In this document: positions 21,524 through 32,940 of the stretch, in pieces | Layout of the letters: each line of letters begins with the position of its first letter | Numbering within the stretch: position 1 is the stretch's first letter | Assembly (NCBI GenBank): GCA_036971475.1 | Contig: JBAIZL010000010.1 | Coordinates: 10,215,526-10,279,525 of the forward strand | Reading direction: 5' to 3' | DNA from: Prosapia bicincta | Taxonomy: Eukaryota; Arthropoda; Insecta; Hemiptera; Cercopidae | Length of the DNA stretch: 64,000 nt | The notes under the pieces: model-generated | What the model saw: the letters and a program-made list of their open reading frames with translations, nothing else | Told to the model about the DNA's origin: nothing | Databases searched by the model: none | Made by a program: the position numbers and the translations under genes

Positions 21524-24500
21524 AAGTAGATTATATAAATAAAATCTCATCTCTTTCCCTTCAGCTTGGAATTATCCAAGTTTTACTGTATAAGTAGATT
21601 ATATAAATAAAATCTTATCTCTTTCCCTTCAGCTTGGAATTATCCAAGTTTTACTGTATAAGTAGATTATATAAATAAAATCTCATCTCTTTCCCTTCAG
21701 CTTGGAATTATCCAAGTTTTACTGTATAAGTAGATTATATAAATAAAATCTCATCTCTTTCCCTTCAGCTTGGAATTATCCAAGTTTTACTGTATAAGTA
21801 GATTATATAAATAAAATCTCATCTCTTTTCCTTCAGCTTGGAATTATCCAAGTTTTACTGTATAAGTAGATTATATAAATAAAATCTCATCTCTTTCCCT
21901 TCAGCTTGGAATTATCCAAGTTTTACTGTATAAGTAGATTATATAAATAAAATCTCATCTCTTTCCCTTCAGCTTGGAATTATCCAAGTTTTACTGTATA
22001 AGTAGATTATATAAATAAAATCTCATCTCTTTCCCTTCAGCTTGGAATTATCCAAGTTTTACTGTATAAGTAGATTATATAAATAAAATCTCATCTCTTT
22101 CCCTTCAGCTTGGAATTATCCAAGTTTTACTGTATAAGTAGATTATATAAATAAAATCTCATCTCTTTCCCTTCAGCTTGGAATTATCCAAGCTTACTGT
22201 ATAAGTCGATTATATAAATAAAATCTCATCTCTTTCCCTTCAGCTTGGAATTATCCAAGTTTTACTGTATAAGTAGATTATATAAATAAAATCTCATCTC
22301 TTTTCCTTCTGCTTGGAATTACCCAAGTTTTACTGTATAAGTAGATTATATAAATAAAATCTCATCTCTTTCCCTTCAGCTTGGAATTATCCAAGTTTTA
22401 CTGTATAAGTAGATTATATAAATAAAATCTCATCTCTTTCCCTTCAGCTTGGAATTATCCAAGCTTACTGTATAAGTCGATTATATAAATAAAATCTCAT
22501 CTCTTTCCCTTCAGCTTGGAATTATCCAAGTTTTACTGTATAAGTAGATTATATAAATAAAATCTCATCTCTTTTCCTTCAGCTTGGAATTACCCAAGTT
22601 TTACTGTATAAGTAGATTATATAAATAAAATCTCATCTCTTTCCCTTCAGCTTGGAATTATCCAAGTTTTACTGTATAAGTAGATTATATAAATAAAATC
22701 TCATCTCTTTTCCTTCTGCTTGGAATTATCCAAGTTTTACTGTATAAGTAGATTATATAAATAAAATCTCATCTCTTTCCCTTCAGCTTGGAATTATCCA
22801 AGTTTTACTGTATAAGTAGTTTATATAAATAAAATCTCATCTCTTTTCCTTCTGCTTGGAATTATCCAAGTTTTACTGTATAAGTAGATTATATAAATAA
22901 AATCTCATCTCTTTCCCTTCAGCTTGGAATTATCCAAGTTTTAATGTATAAGTAGATTATATAAATAAAATTCCATCTCTTTTCCTTCAGCTTGGAATTA
23001 TCCAAGTTTTACTGTATAAGTAGATTATATAAATAAAATTCCATCTCTTTTCCTTCAGCTTGGAATTATCCAAGTTTTACTGTATAAGTAGATTATATAA
23101 ATAAAATCTCATCTCTTTCCCTTCAGCTTGGAATTATCCAAGTTTTAATGTATAAGTAGATTATATAAATAAAATTCCATCTCTTTTCCTTCAGCTTGGA
23201 ATTATCCAAGTTTTACTGTATAAGTAGATTATATAAATAAAATCTCATCTCTTTCCCTTCAGCTTGGAATTATCCAAGCTTACTGTATAAGTAGATTATA
23301 TAAATAAAATCTCATCTCTTTCCCTTCAGCTTGGAATTATCCAAGTTTTACTGTATAAGTAGATTATATAAATAAAATCTCATCTCTTTTCCTTCTGCTT
23401 GGAATTATCCAAGTTTTACTGTATAAGTAGATTATATAAATAAAATCTCATCTCTTTTCCTTCAGCTTGGAATTATCCAAGTTTTACTGTATAAGTAGAT
23501 TATATAAATAAAATCTCATCTCTTTTCCTTCTGCTTGGAATTATCCAAGTTTTACTGTATAAGTAGATTATATAAATAAAATCTCATCTCTTTTCCTTCA
23601 GCTTGGAATTATCCAAGTTTTACTGTATAAGTAGATTATATAAATAAAATTCCATCTCTTTTCCTTCAGCTTGGAATTATCCAAGTTTTACTGTATAAGT
23701 AGATTATATAAATAAAATCTCATCTCTTTCCCTTCAGCTTGGAATTATCCAAGTTTTACTGTATAAGTAGATTATATAAATAAAATCTCATCTCTTTCCC
23801 TTCAGCTTGGAATTATCCAAGTTTTACTGTATAAGTAGATTATATAAATAAAATCTCATCTCTTTCCCTTCAGCTTGGAATTATCCAAGTTTTACTGTAT
23901 AAGTAGATTATATAAATAAAATCTCATCTCTTTTCCTTCTGCTTGGAATTATCCAAGTTTTACTGTATAAGTAGATTATATAAATAAAATCTCATCTCTT
24001 TCCCTTCAGCTTGGAATTATCCAAGTTTTAATGTATAAGTAGATTATATAAATAAAATTCCATCTCTTTTCCTTCAGCTTGGAATTATCCAAGTTTTACT
24101 GTATAAGTAGATTATATAAATAAAATTCCATCTCTTTTCCTTCAGCTTGGAATTATCCAAGTTTTACTGTATAAGTAGATTATATAAATAAAATCTCATC
24201 TCTTTCCCTTCAGCTTGGAATTATCCAAGTTTTACTGTATAAGTAGATTATATAAATAAAATCTCATCTCTTTCCCTTCAGCTTGGAATTATCCAAGTTT
24301 TACTGTATAAGTAGATTATATAAATAAAATCTCATCTCTTTCCCTTCAGCTTGGAATTATCCAAGTTTTACTGTATAAGTAGATTATATAAATAAAATCT
24401 CATCTCTTTCCCTTCAGCTTGGAATTATCCAAGTTTTACTGTATAAGTAGATTATATAAATAAAATCTCATCTCTTTCCCTTCAGCTTGGAATTATCCAA

Positions 24501-26252
24501 GTTTTACTGTATAAGTAGATTATATAAATAAAATCTCATCTCTTTTCCTTCAGCTTGGAATTATCCAAGTTTTACTGTATAAGTAGATTATATAAATAAA
24601 ATCTCATCTCTTTCCCTTCAGCTTGGAATTATCCAAGTTTTACTGTATAAGTAGATTATATAAATAAAATCTCATCTCTTTTCCTTCAGCTTGGAATTAT
24701 CCAAGTTTTACTGTATAAGTAGATTATATAAATAAAATCTCATCTCTTTCCCTTCAGCTTGGAATTATCCAAGTTTTACTGTATAAGTAGATTATATAAA
24801 TAAAATCTCATCTCTTTTCCTTCAGCTTGGAATTATCCAAGTTTTACTATATAAGTAGATTATATAAATGAAATCTCATCTCTTTTCCTTCAGCTTGGAA
24901 TTATCCAAGTTTACTGTATAAGTAGATTATATAAATAAAATCTCATCTCTTTTCCTTCAGCTTGGAATTATCCAAGTTTTACTGTATAAGTAGATTATAT
25001 AAATAAAATCTCATCTCTTTTCCTTCAGCTTGGAATTATCCAAGTTTTACTGTATAAGTAGATTATATAAATAAAATCTCATCTCTTTTCCTTCAGCTTG
25101 GAATTATCCAAGTTTTACTGTATAAGTAGATTATATAAATAAAATCTCATCTCTTTCCCTTCAGCTTGGAATTATCCAAGTTTTACTGTATAAGTAGATT
25201 ATATAAATAAAATCTCATCTCTTTCCCTTCAGCTTGGAATTATCCAAGTTTTACTGTATAAGTAGATTATATAAATAAAATCTCATCTCTTTCCCTTCAG
25301 CTTGGAATTATCCAAGTTTTACTGTATAAGTAGATTATATAAATAAAATCTCATCTCTTTCCCTTCAGCTTGGAATTATCCAAGTTTTACTGTATAAGTA
25401 GATTATATAAATAAAATCTCATCTCTTTCCCTTCAGCTTGGAATTATCCAAGTTTTACTTTATAAGTAGATTATATAAATAAAATCTCATCTCTTTTCCT
25501 TCAGCTTGGAATTATCCAAGTTTTACTGTATAAGTAGATTATATAAATAAAATCTCATCTCTTTTCCTTCAGCTTGGAATTATCCAAGTTTTACTGTATA
25601 AGTAGATTATATAAATAAAATCTCATCTCTTTCCCTTCAGCTTGGAATTATCCAAGTTTTACTGTATAAGTAGATTATATAAATAAAATCTCATCTCTTT
25701 CCCTTCAGCTTGGAATTATCCAAGTTTTACTGTATAAGTAGATTATATAAATAAAATCTCATCTCTTTCCCTTCAGCTTGGAATTATCCAAGTTTTACTG
25801 TATAAGTAGATTATATAAATAAAATCTCATCTCTTTCCCTTCAGCTTGGAATTATCCAAGTTTTACTGTATAAGTAGATTATATAAATAAAATCTCATCT
25901 CTTTCCCTTCAGCTTGGAATTATCCAAGTTTTACTGTATAAGTAGATTATATAAATAAAATCTCATCTCTTTTCCTTCAGCTTGGAATTATCCAAGTTTT
26001 ACTGTATAAGTAGATTATATAAATAAAATCTCATCTCTTTCCCTTCAGCTTGGAATTATCCAAGTTTTACTGTATAAGTAGATTATATAAATAAAATCTC
26101 ATCTCTTTTCCTTCAGCTTGGAATTATCCAAGTTTACTGTATAAGTAGATTATATAAATAAAATCTCATCTCTTTCCCTTCAGCTTGGAATTATCCAAGT
26201 TTTACTGTATAAGTAGATTATATAAATAAAATCTCATCTCTTTTCCTTCTGT
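21493..26252. repeat. 68-bp intronic satellite, about 70 copies
   Basis: The TCAGCTTGGAATTATCC word starts at 21561, 21629 and 21697, giving a 68-bp period that continues to about 26252. Copies differ at a few positions: CCCTT/TCCTT, TCTCATC/TTCCATC, AAGTTTTACT/AAGCTTACT, and CTGC/CAGC. Each unit joins about 30 bp of the Tigger-type right end (TTGGAATTATCCAAGTTTTA, CTGTA) to about 38 bp of its flank (TAAGTAGATTATATAAATAA and the CTCATCTCTTTCCCT tract). No frame is coding. Confidence 0.97.
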
Positions 26253-26939
26253 TACTGTTGGAAGTTTCTTCAAGTAAGAAATATATTTAAAACATATAAT
26301 TGTTTTTTCTACATAAATTTTTTCTCTTGTGCTTTAAAACTTATGTTTTAACTTGCATTCACAAAAAGTTTCATAAGGTTTTAAGTGTAAAACATGATTA
26401 TTTGTTTACAAATGTAACAAGATAAATGTCTTTAACTGTATTTTTTTTAATATTAAAAGAAAAACTATTTTTAAATAAGATGTTTATCACAACTAAGGCT
26501 GATTTTAAACCAGAAATTTTTTGTTTCAAGATTTTTATAACTAAGAAATTGTTTTATAATAAAAATTAAAATTTTAGTTTTCATGGTTTTACAAGCTTCT
26601 TGGAATAAGAATCCTTGTATTAAGTACAACGCATTGGAGTTGCTGGAAAATCTTAATAATCTAATACACTTGTATTTTGTTTCACCTAGATAACTTGTGT
26701 TTTATAGAAAATATGCAATTTTCAAGAATTCCAAAACAAATAACAAATAACTAAAATTTTGTAATATAAAAGTTCTAGTATAGTTGACCTCAATATTTTA
26801 TGCTCTGCCCAATTTTTTGGTAAGAGTTTTTATGACACGTATTAGCTTAAAATATATTGAGTGATAAGTTCAGAAATTTGTGTAAGTTAATGGAATCTCA
26901 TATGTAAATACAGTTTATATTTTATTGGAATTTTTTTAG
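26253..26939. other. Intron, nothing recognised
   Basis: This AT-rich sequence runs from the satellite end to the acceptor GAATTTTTTTAG at 26939. Confidence 0.6.
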
Positions 26940-27154
26940 GACGGACAACTTTGGCTATGTAAAGAACAAGCAAGGCAAATTTGGCAGTGTTTAGCAGAAG
27001 AAGCAGTTTTTTTGTCTGATAGGGAAGCATGCTTTAAATGGTTTTCGAAGCTGATGGGTGATGAACCTGACCTAGACCCTGCAATTAATAGAGAATTTTT
27101 TGAAAACAATGTACTTCAGTTAGATCCAATTTTGCTTACAGAAAATGGCATGAA
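26940..27154 (+). CDS. faf: faf exon 10 of window
   Basis: The exon starts in phase 0 with [20 protein letters not shown], then [20 protein letters not shown] and [18 protein letters not shown]. It ends before GTAAGT with two bases of a Lys codon. This is a strongly conserved USP9X/Faf segment that directly follows FLLK in the previous exon. Confidence 0.95.
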
Positions 27155-27625
27155 GTAAGTGCACAACAGTTTATAAGAAGTTATTTTAAAAAAATAGGAT
27201 TAGACCTATCTTAAAAGAATTAAATATTTTGAAACAATTTATAGTTATACTAATGTTATTTGATTATTTATGCTCTATTTATAAACATGAGCTTGGTGTC
27301 AGCTTCATTTTAGAATCAAGTTATATTCTTAAAAACAGGAGTGTGTGGTATATGTGAAAAATAGAGTTACGGAAACTTTGTATTCTATCTAGTCCAAAGT
27401 CTCTCTCCCTCCCTGCTTTTTCTCTAACCCTCTCCCCTCTCCCTATTAAAACAAAAATATTAAATCAGTATTAAAATATACCTTTAATTAAGTAAAATAT
27501 TTCAAATTAAAAAAAATATACCTTTAATTTAGTAATATTGACACAAAAATTAATATCTTTAAATTCATAATAGTGGCCAGTTTCATTTTTTTTTTTATCA
27601 ATAATAAAATGTCTGATGTTTTCAG
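27155..27625. other. Short intron, nothing notable
   Basis: This AT-rich intron contains a CT-rich tract near 27395-27445 and ends in GATGTTTTCAG. Confidence 0.6.
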
Positions 27626-27740
27626 ATGTTTTGAAAGGTTTTTCAAGGCTGTGAATTCAAAGGAAGGAAAATTAAAAATCAAACGCAGAACTTACATGAT
27701 GGACGATGTTGATTTAATAGGAATAGAATATTTATGGCGG
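27626..27740 (+). CDS. faf: faf exon 11 of window
   Basis: The exon completes the Lys codon and encodes [20 protein letters not shown] then [18 protein letters not shown], ending in phase 0 before GTAAGT. It is a very conserved USP9X block. Confidence 0.95.
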
Positions 27741-28379
27741 GTAAGTGAAGTTTGAAAATGTAAGCAGTGAAACAAGGTGAAAAATTTCAACAATGATTAT
27801 TTTAATTTTGATTGATTTAGTAATTTGTTTTTGATAGAAATTTAAATGTCATTATTTCAAACCCTGTAGCTATTTAAGATGGAGTGCACAAGTGGATTGT
27901 GGTAGTAAGGAAGAGATAAGGACAGGAAATGTTGATTTGTAGAATAAGGCATTAATTCATTTCCCAATGTCAGAATAATGGCTCTATTATGCATTAGAGG
28001 TCATGTAAAGGTTAACACTAACCGTATCTGTTTAACACATTTAACATTTGTTGATATTATATAAGGAGCAATTTTGTTTATTCATGATTTTTTACCTTAG
28101 TCGGATAAAAGGACAAGTTATGAGGCATAAATATCTATCTTCATCTTTGCTGCAAACTTTGGGAGGCTTTCGCCAGCATTTCATGGATTATAGAATTACT
28201 TCCCAATCAAAGATTTAAAACTCACACCAAGTTTTAAGGATGTGCTTGTAGGCAGGAAAATAAATACATCTGAATTTGAGCAACCTCTACAATTAGTAAA
28301 CCCATTGGATTTCGTGCAATTTAATATCCTTGGGTCTTATAGAGCCAAGTAAAAAAAAAAAACTTTAAACTCATGGTAC
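27741..28379. other. Intron; possible decayed LINE upstream part
   Basis: Sequence from about 27960 onward reads in scattered frames as decayed coding DNA leading into the RNase H fragment at 28380 (for example KDVLVGRKINTSEFEQPLQL near 28240-28300). I cannot identify RT motifs. The first 200 bp is plain intron. Confidence 0.35.
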
Positions 28380-29225
28380 CCACAAGATTCCTGGGTGAGA
28401 ATCTACATGGATGGGTCCAGAATGCATGGTGAGATGGGAGCGGGAATATACAGTGATTACTTCTCACACAATTTTGCGCTGAGCAATAACTCAACTGTTT
28501 TTGAGGCAGAACTGTTTGTCATCAACAAGGCTCTTCAACAGCTGATTCTAAGACCATGGTTTAATACCAATATTGTTTTAGTTGACTCTAAATCCTCATT
28601 ACAAGCAATGGTTAATAATAATAATGGCAAGTGGTGCAATTGTACAGAATATAAAAAGAATTATAAAATTGTAAAAAAACAGTGTAACCAATATTGTAAA
28701 GCACTGGATCCCGTTGCATATGGGAATACAGGAGAATGAGGTCGCAGATGAACTTCTAAAGAGAGGGACTAAAATTGTTCAAAAATCATCAAAAGTTCTA
28801 TCACTGCAAGCTAGAATAAAAAATATTAAAACATCTTACCAACAAGGTTTTAGGAATATGATGGAAGAAAGATTGAATGGCAAGTTCTATAATGCACTTG
28901 AGGTAAATAGAACACTCCTGAGAAAAACATCTGTTGCTAACTTCAGACTGGGCACAGGGCATGGCTACCTCGACAGACATCTCAGCAGAATGAAAATATT
29001 AGAATCCAACAGGTGCATAATATTTGCATGCCAAACATCTATTATGGACAAGGACCACCTCCTGGTCTGCAGTGGACTAGATAAGGAAAGACAACAACAG
29101 AGGGACTTGCCTGGATTGTATTGGGAGGCGAGATCTCAAATGGCGTAAGCCAAGTGAGAGGCATTGGAGGAAGAAGATCTTTGCTGCAAATTTTGAAAGG
29201 CGATAAATATCCTGTAGATAACACT
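28380..29225 (+). pseudogene. LINE RNase H and C-terminal zinc-knuckle fragment
   Basis: The + strand encodes IYMDGSRMHGEMGAGIYSD, then FEAELFVINKALQ and IVLVDSKSSLQAM, the D-E-D pattern of a retrotransposon RNase H. After a frame break near 28720 it continues with IQENEVADELLKRGT (the H..GNE.AD box, decayed). The C-terminal FRLGTGHGYLDRHLSRM and a Cys/His-type segment follow. This order (RNase H, then zinc-knuckle tail) fits I-group or R1-like LINEs, which also describes the larger element at 45.6-51 kb, though the sequences differ. Confidence 0.7.
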
Positions 29226-29573
29226 GACGTCTAGTCTTGTATGTGACATATCAAAATTAACTCTCTTTTGAAACAAACAAATACAGCATTCATAAAAAGG
29301 TGTGCTCATTTGTAGACGAGCTCATCCGTGAAGCCTAATAATTTGTTAACTCTGCTTATTGCCCTCTACCCATTTTACTTGCTGCATAATATTCTTCAGT
29401 TTGATAGTAGCCAAAATATGTTTAAGAAAAAAATAATAATATTCATTTAATATTGGCTTAGAAACTGTTTTTAATTTTGTATAAACACACTATGAGCATA
29501 TTATTTAGAATAAGTATTGATACTAGATTTTTTACTTTTAAACTGTAAAAATGTTCTGTATTTAAAAATTCAG

Positions 29574-29791
29574 GTTGTTACAAATACACCAGATGAAATA
29601 GCAAATAGAGCAATTGAACTATTGAAAGAAGTTAGTACAAATCTTGGACCTCGACTACAGGCTTCTTCTTTAGAATTTCATGGCAATTACATCTCTGAAT
29701 GTCTGGATAGACTGCGGGCACATCATGATACTATGAGTGTTCTGCATTCTGCTAACCACAGCCCTCAGGATGCTCCTCAAATGGCAAACAG
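29574..29791 (+). CDS. faf: faf exon 12 of window
   Basis: The acceptor is AAAAATTCAG at 29573. The exon encodes VVTNTPDEIANRAIELLKEV, STNLGPRLQ, then a less conserved tail ending in DAPQMANR. I place the donor at 29792 (CAG|GTTTGG). Only this site keeps the frame into the next exon; the stronger-looking GCAG|GTCAGC at 29814 would lead to a stop. The donor is weak. Confidence 0.88.
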
Positions 29792-29871
29792 GTTTGGCCT
29801 ATATTCTACAGCAGGTCAGCTGTTTTTAATTTTAGTTGAATAATTGTATGAAACCTGAAATTTATTGTATA

Positions 29872-31190
29872 CGAGGTCTGTTCAAAAAATACGCGGATTG
29901 TTTGAATTTCATGGCTCAAGTTAGTTTCAGGAGAATCCGCTTGGTGTCGCTAGGTTTGTATAAATCAGCTGATTAAAACGCGGTATTTCAGTCGCAGATA
30001 TCTTCATTTGTTGATGAGTTACACGCAGTTTAGTAAAGAGTATTTTTTTCGTTTGTCGGATTGTAAAATGGACAGCCTGAAAGAGCAATGAATTGCTGTG
30101 AAATTTTGTGTAAAACTAGGGAAATCTGCAACAGAAACATTTGCCATGCTTAACACGGCCTACGGCGATGTTGCCATGAAGCGTACTGCATGTTTCAAGT
30201 GGCATGAATGTTTCAAGGGTGGCCGACAGTCGATTGATGACGATGAGCGTCCTGGACGTCCTTCAATGTCAACTGACAACCCACACGTTGACAAAATCAA
30301 CACCCTGGTGCGCGAAAATTGACATCTGACCATTAGGCAGCTTTCCGAAGAGTGTGGGATATCAGGTGGATATTGTTACGAGATTTTGACCGAAAAATTG
30401 AAGATGCACCGCGTTGCTGCGAAATTTGTGCCACGCCTGATGACCGACAACCAAAAGCCAACAGCATCCGGGTTTGTCGGAAACTGCTTAGTCGTTAAAA
30501 TGAAGATGAGAACTTTTTGTCAAGAATTATAACCGGTGATGAATCATGGGTGTATGGTTACGACATTGAAACGAAGGTCCAAATATCCCAATGGGTGAGT
30601 CAAACGTCCCCAAGACTTAGAAAAGCTCGCCAAGTTCGGTCGAATGTGAAGGTGATGATGACAGTTTTTTTTTATGCTAAGGGTGTTGTTCACTACGAGT
30701 ACCTCCCTGAAGGCTCTACAGTCAACCAGATTACCTACATTGAAGTAATGAAATGTCTGAGGGACGCCGTCCGACGCAAAAGGCCAGAACTGTGGAGGAG
30801 TGATAACTGGTTTTTCCATCACGACAACGCTCCAGCTCACTCAGCACTCAGAACTCGTGAGTTTTTGGCCAAACACTCGATCACTGTTCTTTCCCCCTCC
30901 CCTATTCACCTGACCTTGCTCCTTGTGACTTTTTCTTATTCTCAAAACTCAAAAAACCCCTCAAAGGAAGAAGGTTTGAAACGATTTTGGAGATTAAGGC
31001 AAATGCGACGAAGGAGCTGAACGCCATCACAAAAGAAGCGTACCAGGACTGTTTTAAGAAATGGAAACACCGTTGGGATAAGTGTGTGCGTTGGGGAGGA
31101 GAGTACTTTGAAGGAGACCCAGACGTGTAACTTCCAAATAAAGTACATTTTTTTATGACCTCAGTCCGCGTATTTTTTGAACAGACTTCG
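29872..31190 (+). mobile_element. mariner transposon, copy 2 (complete ends)
   Basis: The element is 1,319 bp flanked by TA at 29870-29871 and 31191-31192. Terminal inverted repeats start CGAGGTCTGTTCAAAAAATA and end TTTTTTGAACAGACTTCG. It is the same family as the copy at 4620-5937, in opposite orientation, and is inserted about 80 bp downstream of exon 12. Confidence 0.93.
30068..31130 (+). pseudogene. mariner transposase, near-intact but broken (copy 2)
   Basis: The ATG at 30068 is followed by six codons and a stop (MDSLKEQ then TGA). The frame then continues through KFCVKLGKSATETFAML, the HTH segment (RQSIDDDERPGRP), and a stop near 30320 at the HLTIR segment. The catalytic half begins with IITGDESWVYGYDIETK and carries RSDNWFFHHDNAPAHSALRT, so the first two catalytic Asp are intact. 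A frame shift in the CCCCCTCCCC tract near 30900 precedes YSPDLAPCDFFLF (third Asp, intact) and the tail that ends at the TAA at 31128-31130. It is less decayed than copy 1. Confidence 0.9.
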
Positions 31191-31192
31191 TA

Positions 31193-31289
31193 CTCTAACA
31201 TGTCAGCTGTTTTTAATTGTTTAATTTTAGTTCAATAATTTTATGAAAACTCAACAAGTAGAAATTCTTAATACATACTAATCTTCACT
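31193..31289. other. Short intron stretch, nothing recognised
   Basis: This is AT-rich sequence between mariner copy 2 and the foldback element. Confidence 0.5.
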
Positions 31290-31540
31290 TCTGTTAGAAA
31301 TATTTATATACATTCGAGTACATTTTTCTGCCTTTTCTAACATAATATTTTTCTTTGTTGACACATTTTGGAATGACTCCATTTTCAAAACTTGAATAGT
31401 ATTAAATAGTAAAGAGTACTATTTAAGTTTTGAAAATGGAGTCATTTCAAAACGGACCAACAAAATGGACCATTTCAAAACGGAAAATATTGTAATGTTA
31501 GAATAGGCAGAAAAATTTACCGAATATATATTCAACAAGT
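31290..31540. repeat. Foldback element, about 250 bp hairpin
   Basis: The left arm (TTTTTCTGCCTTTTCTAACAT at about 31325, shortened here, then TGACTCCATTTTCAAAACTT) is inverted in the right arm (AAGTTTTGAAAATGGAGTCA at about 31425, then AATGTTAGAATAGGCAGAAA). Arms of about 110 bp surround a loop of about 20 bp near 31405. The inner 30 bp pairs almost perfectly and the outer part is more diverged. Confidence 0.8.
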
Positions 31541-32319
31541 ACTTACGCCTATTTCAAAATGAAATATAAAACAAAATGTATTTTCTGACAACTGACTAGA
31601 ATATATCTTATTAAAATGGTATTTTATATTGGAATTTAAAAATTATTAAAATTTGTCCGTTTGTATAGATTATTTTCTCGGAAAGCAATTTTTAACCTAA
31701 TAATATATTCAGGGAAAATGTATCACTAATTACTTGGAATAATTTACTGTGGTTTAGTAATAATAAGTTGACAAAAACCTCTAACCACAAATATTTTCAC
31801 TCTAGTCTGATGTAAATTTCAATTACCAAGTAACCATTCTCAGAGACATGACACAACCTACTGGTTAACTCTACACGTTTCCTTACTTATGATCAACCAA
31901 ACTACTTGCCCCCCACCGCCCACAACACATTCCAGATAAAAACAAGAAATACCAAACTACTTAACTCAACCGAGAAAGCTGCAGCCAAAACTCTAAGAAA
32001 GTGCAGCCATGCTTTCCACATAAAGCAAGATATATAACATTAAAACAAACATACCTCAATACTGAAACCCACTGTATATGGAAAGGGGAGGGTTATGCAC
32101 TTGTAACACAGTGTGGTATATTTACGTACTACTTAATTACATTTCTTCCAGCTCTCAATTAAATTTTCAATATAATTTGGATTTCAAAGTATTCAAGCAC
32201 AGGCTAGTAAAACACTTTTATGAAAAAAAAACTTTAGGAGTTCTGAAACTTTTGTTTTATAGTTTTATAAATGTATAAAGGATAAGAAAGACATGTGATA
32301 ATAGTATACCATGTTTCAG
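31541..32319. other. Intron, nothing recognised
   Basis: This AT-rich sequence includes a C-rich patch near 31905-31925 and ends in CCATGTTTCAG. Open frames here look random. Confidence 0.55.
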
Positions 32320-32430
32320 GTTACGATTGGAATCCATTAAGATGTGCAGGGTTATGAAAGTATTACAGGAATACATTAGTGAGTGTGACAGTGATTTTAT
32401 CGGAGAGCGAAAGCTTCTACCTTTACACAG
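32320..32430 (+). CDS. faf: faf exon 13 of window
   Basis: The exon completes an Arg codon and encodes LRLESIKMCRVMKVLQEYIS then ECDSDFIGERKLLPLHR. It ends before GTAAGC with two bases of a split Arg codon. VL.EYI.ECDSD is a diagnostic USP9X motif just upstream of the ubiquitin-like domain. Confidence 0.93.
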
Positions 32431-32581
32431 GTAAGCTTTAGCTTTACAGATGTTTATTCTACTCCTATTGGTTTGCACTCTCCTTATATATATCTTCTTC
32501 AAATTTTCATTCTTTAATCAAATACTTTTTATTCATCCACGCAAGTATAAATATATTTTTTAAAATTTGTAGTGGATGACA

Positions 32582-32940
32582 CTTGATATTAATAGTATTT
32601 TCATATATTAATTCAATAATTAAATTTAATTATGGATTAATATTAGTTTTATATAGGATTAATAGAATTTTTATATATTAATTCAATAATTAAATTTAAT
32701 TATGGATTAATTTAAGTTTTATATAGGATTAATAGTATTTTCATATATTAATTCAATAATTAAATTTAATTATGGATTAATTTTAGTTTTATATAGGATT
32801 AATAGTATTTTCATATATTAATTCAATAATTAAATTTAATTATGGATTAATTTTAGTTTTATATAGGATTAATAGTATTTTCATATATTAATTCAATAAT
32901 TAAATTTAATTATGGATTAATTTTAGTTTTATATAGGAGA
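32582..32940. repeat. 70-bp AT-rich tandem repeat, 5 copies
   Basis: ATATAGGATTAATAG recurs at 70-bp spacing (GGATT at 32656, 32726, 32796 and 32866), with the unit containing TTCAATAATTAAATTTAAT. The copies are nearly identical, pointing to recent expansion. Confidence 0.93.

Noticed and set aside
21493..26252. CRISPR-like array (regular short repeats)
   Set aside because: The 68-bp units are contiguous with no unique spacers, have no cas genes, and lie in an intron of an animal gene. The 55- and 115-bp arrays fail for the same reason.
32078..32278. 66-residue + frame and the 81-residue minus frame at 32257-32502
   Set aside because: Composition is random for AT-rich intron. The minus frame overlaps the conserved faf exon on the other strand.
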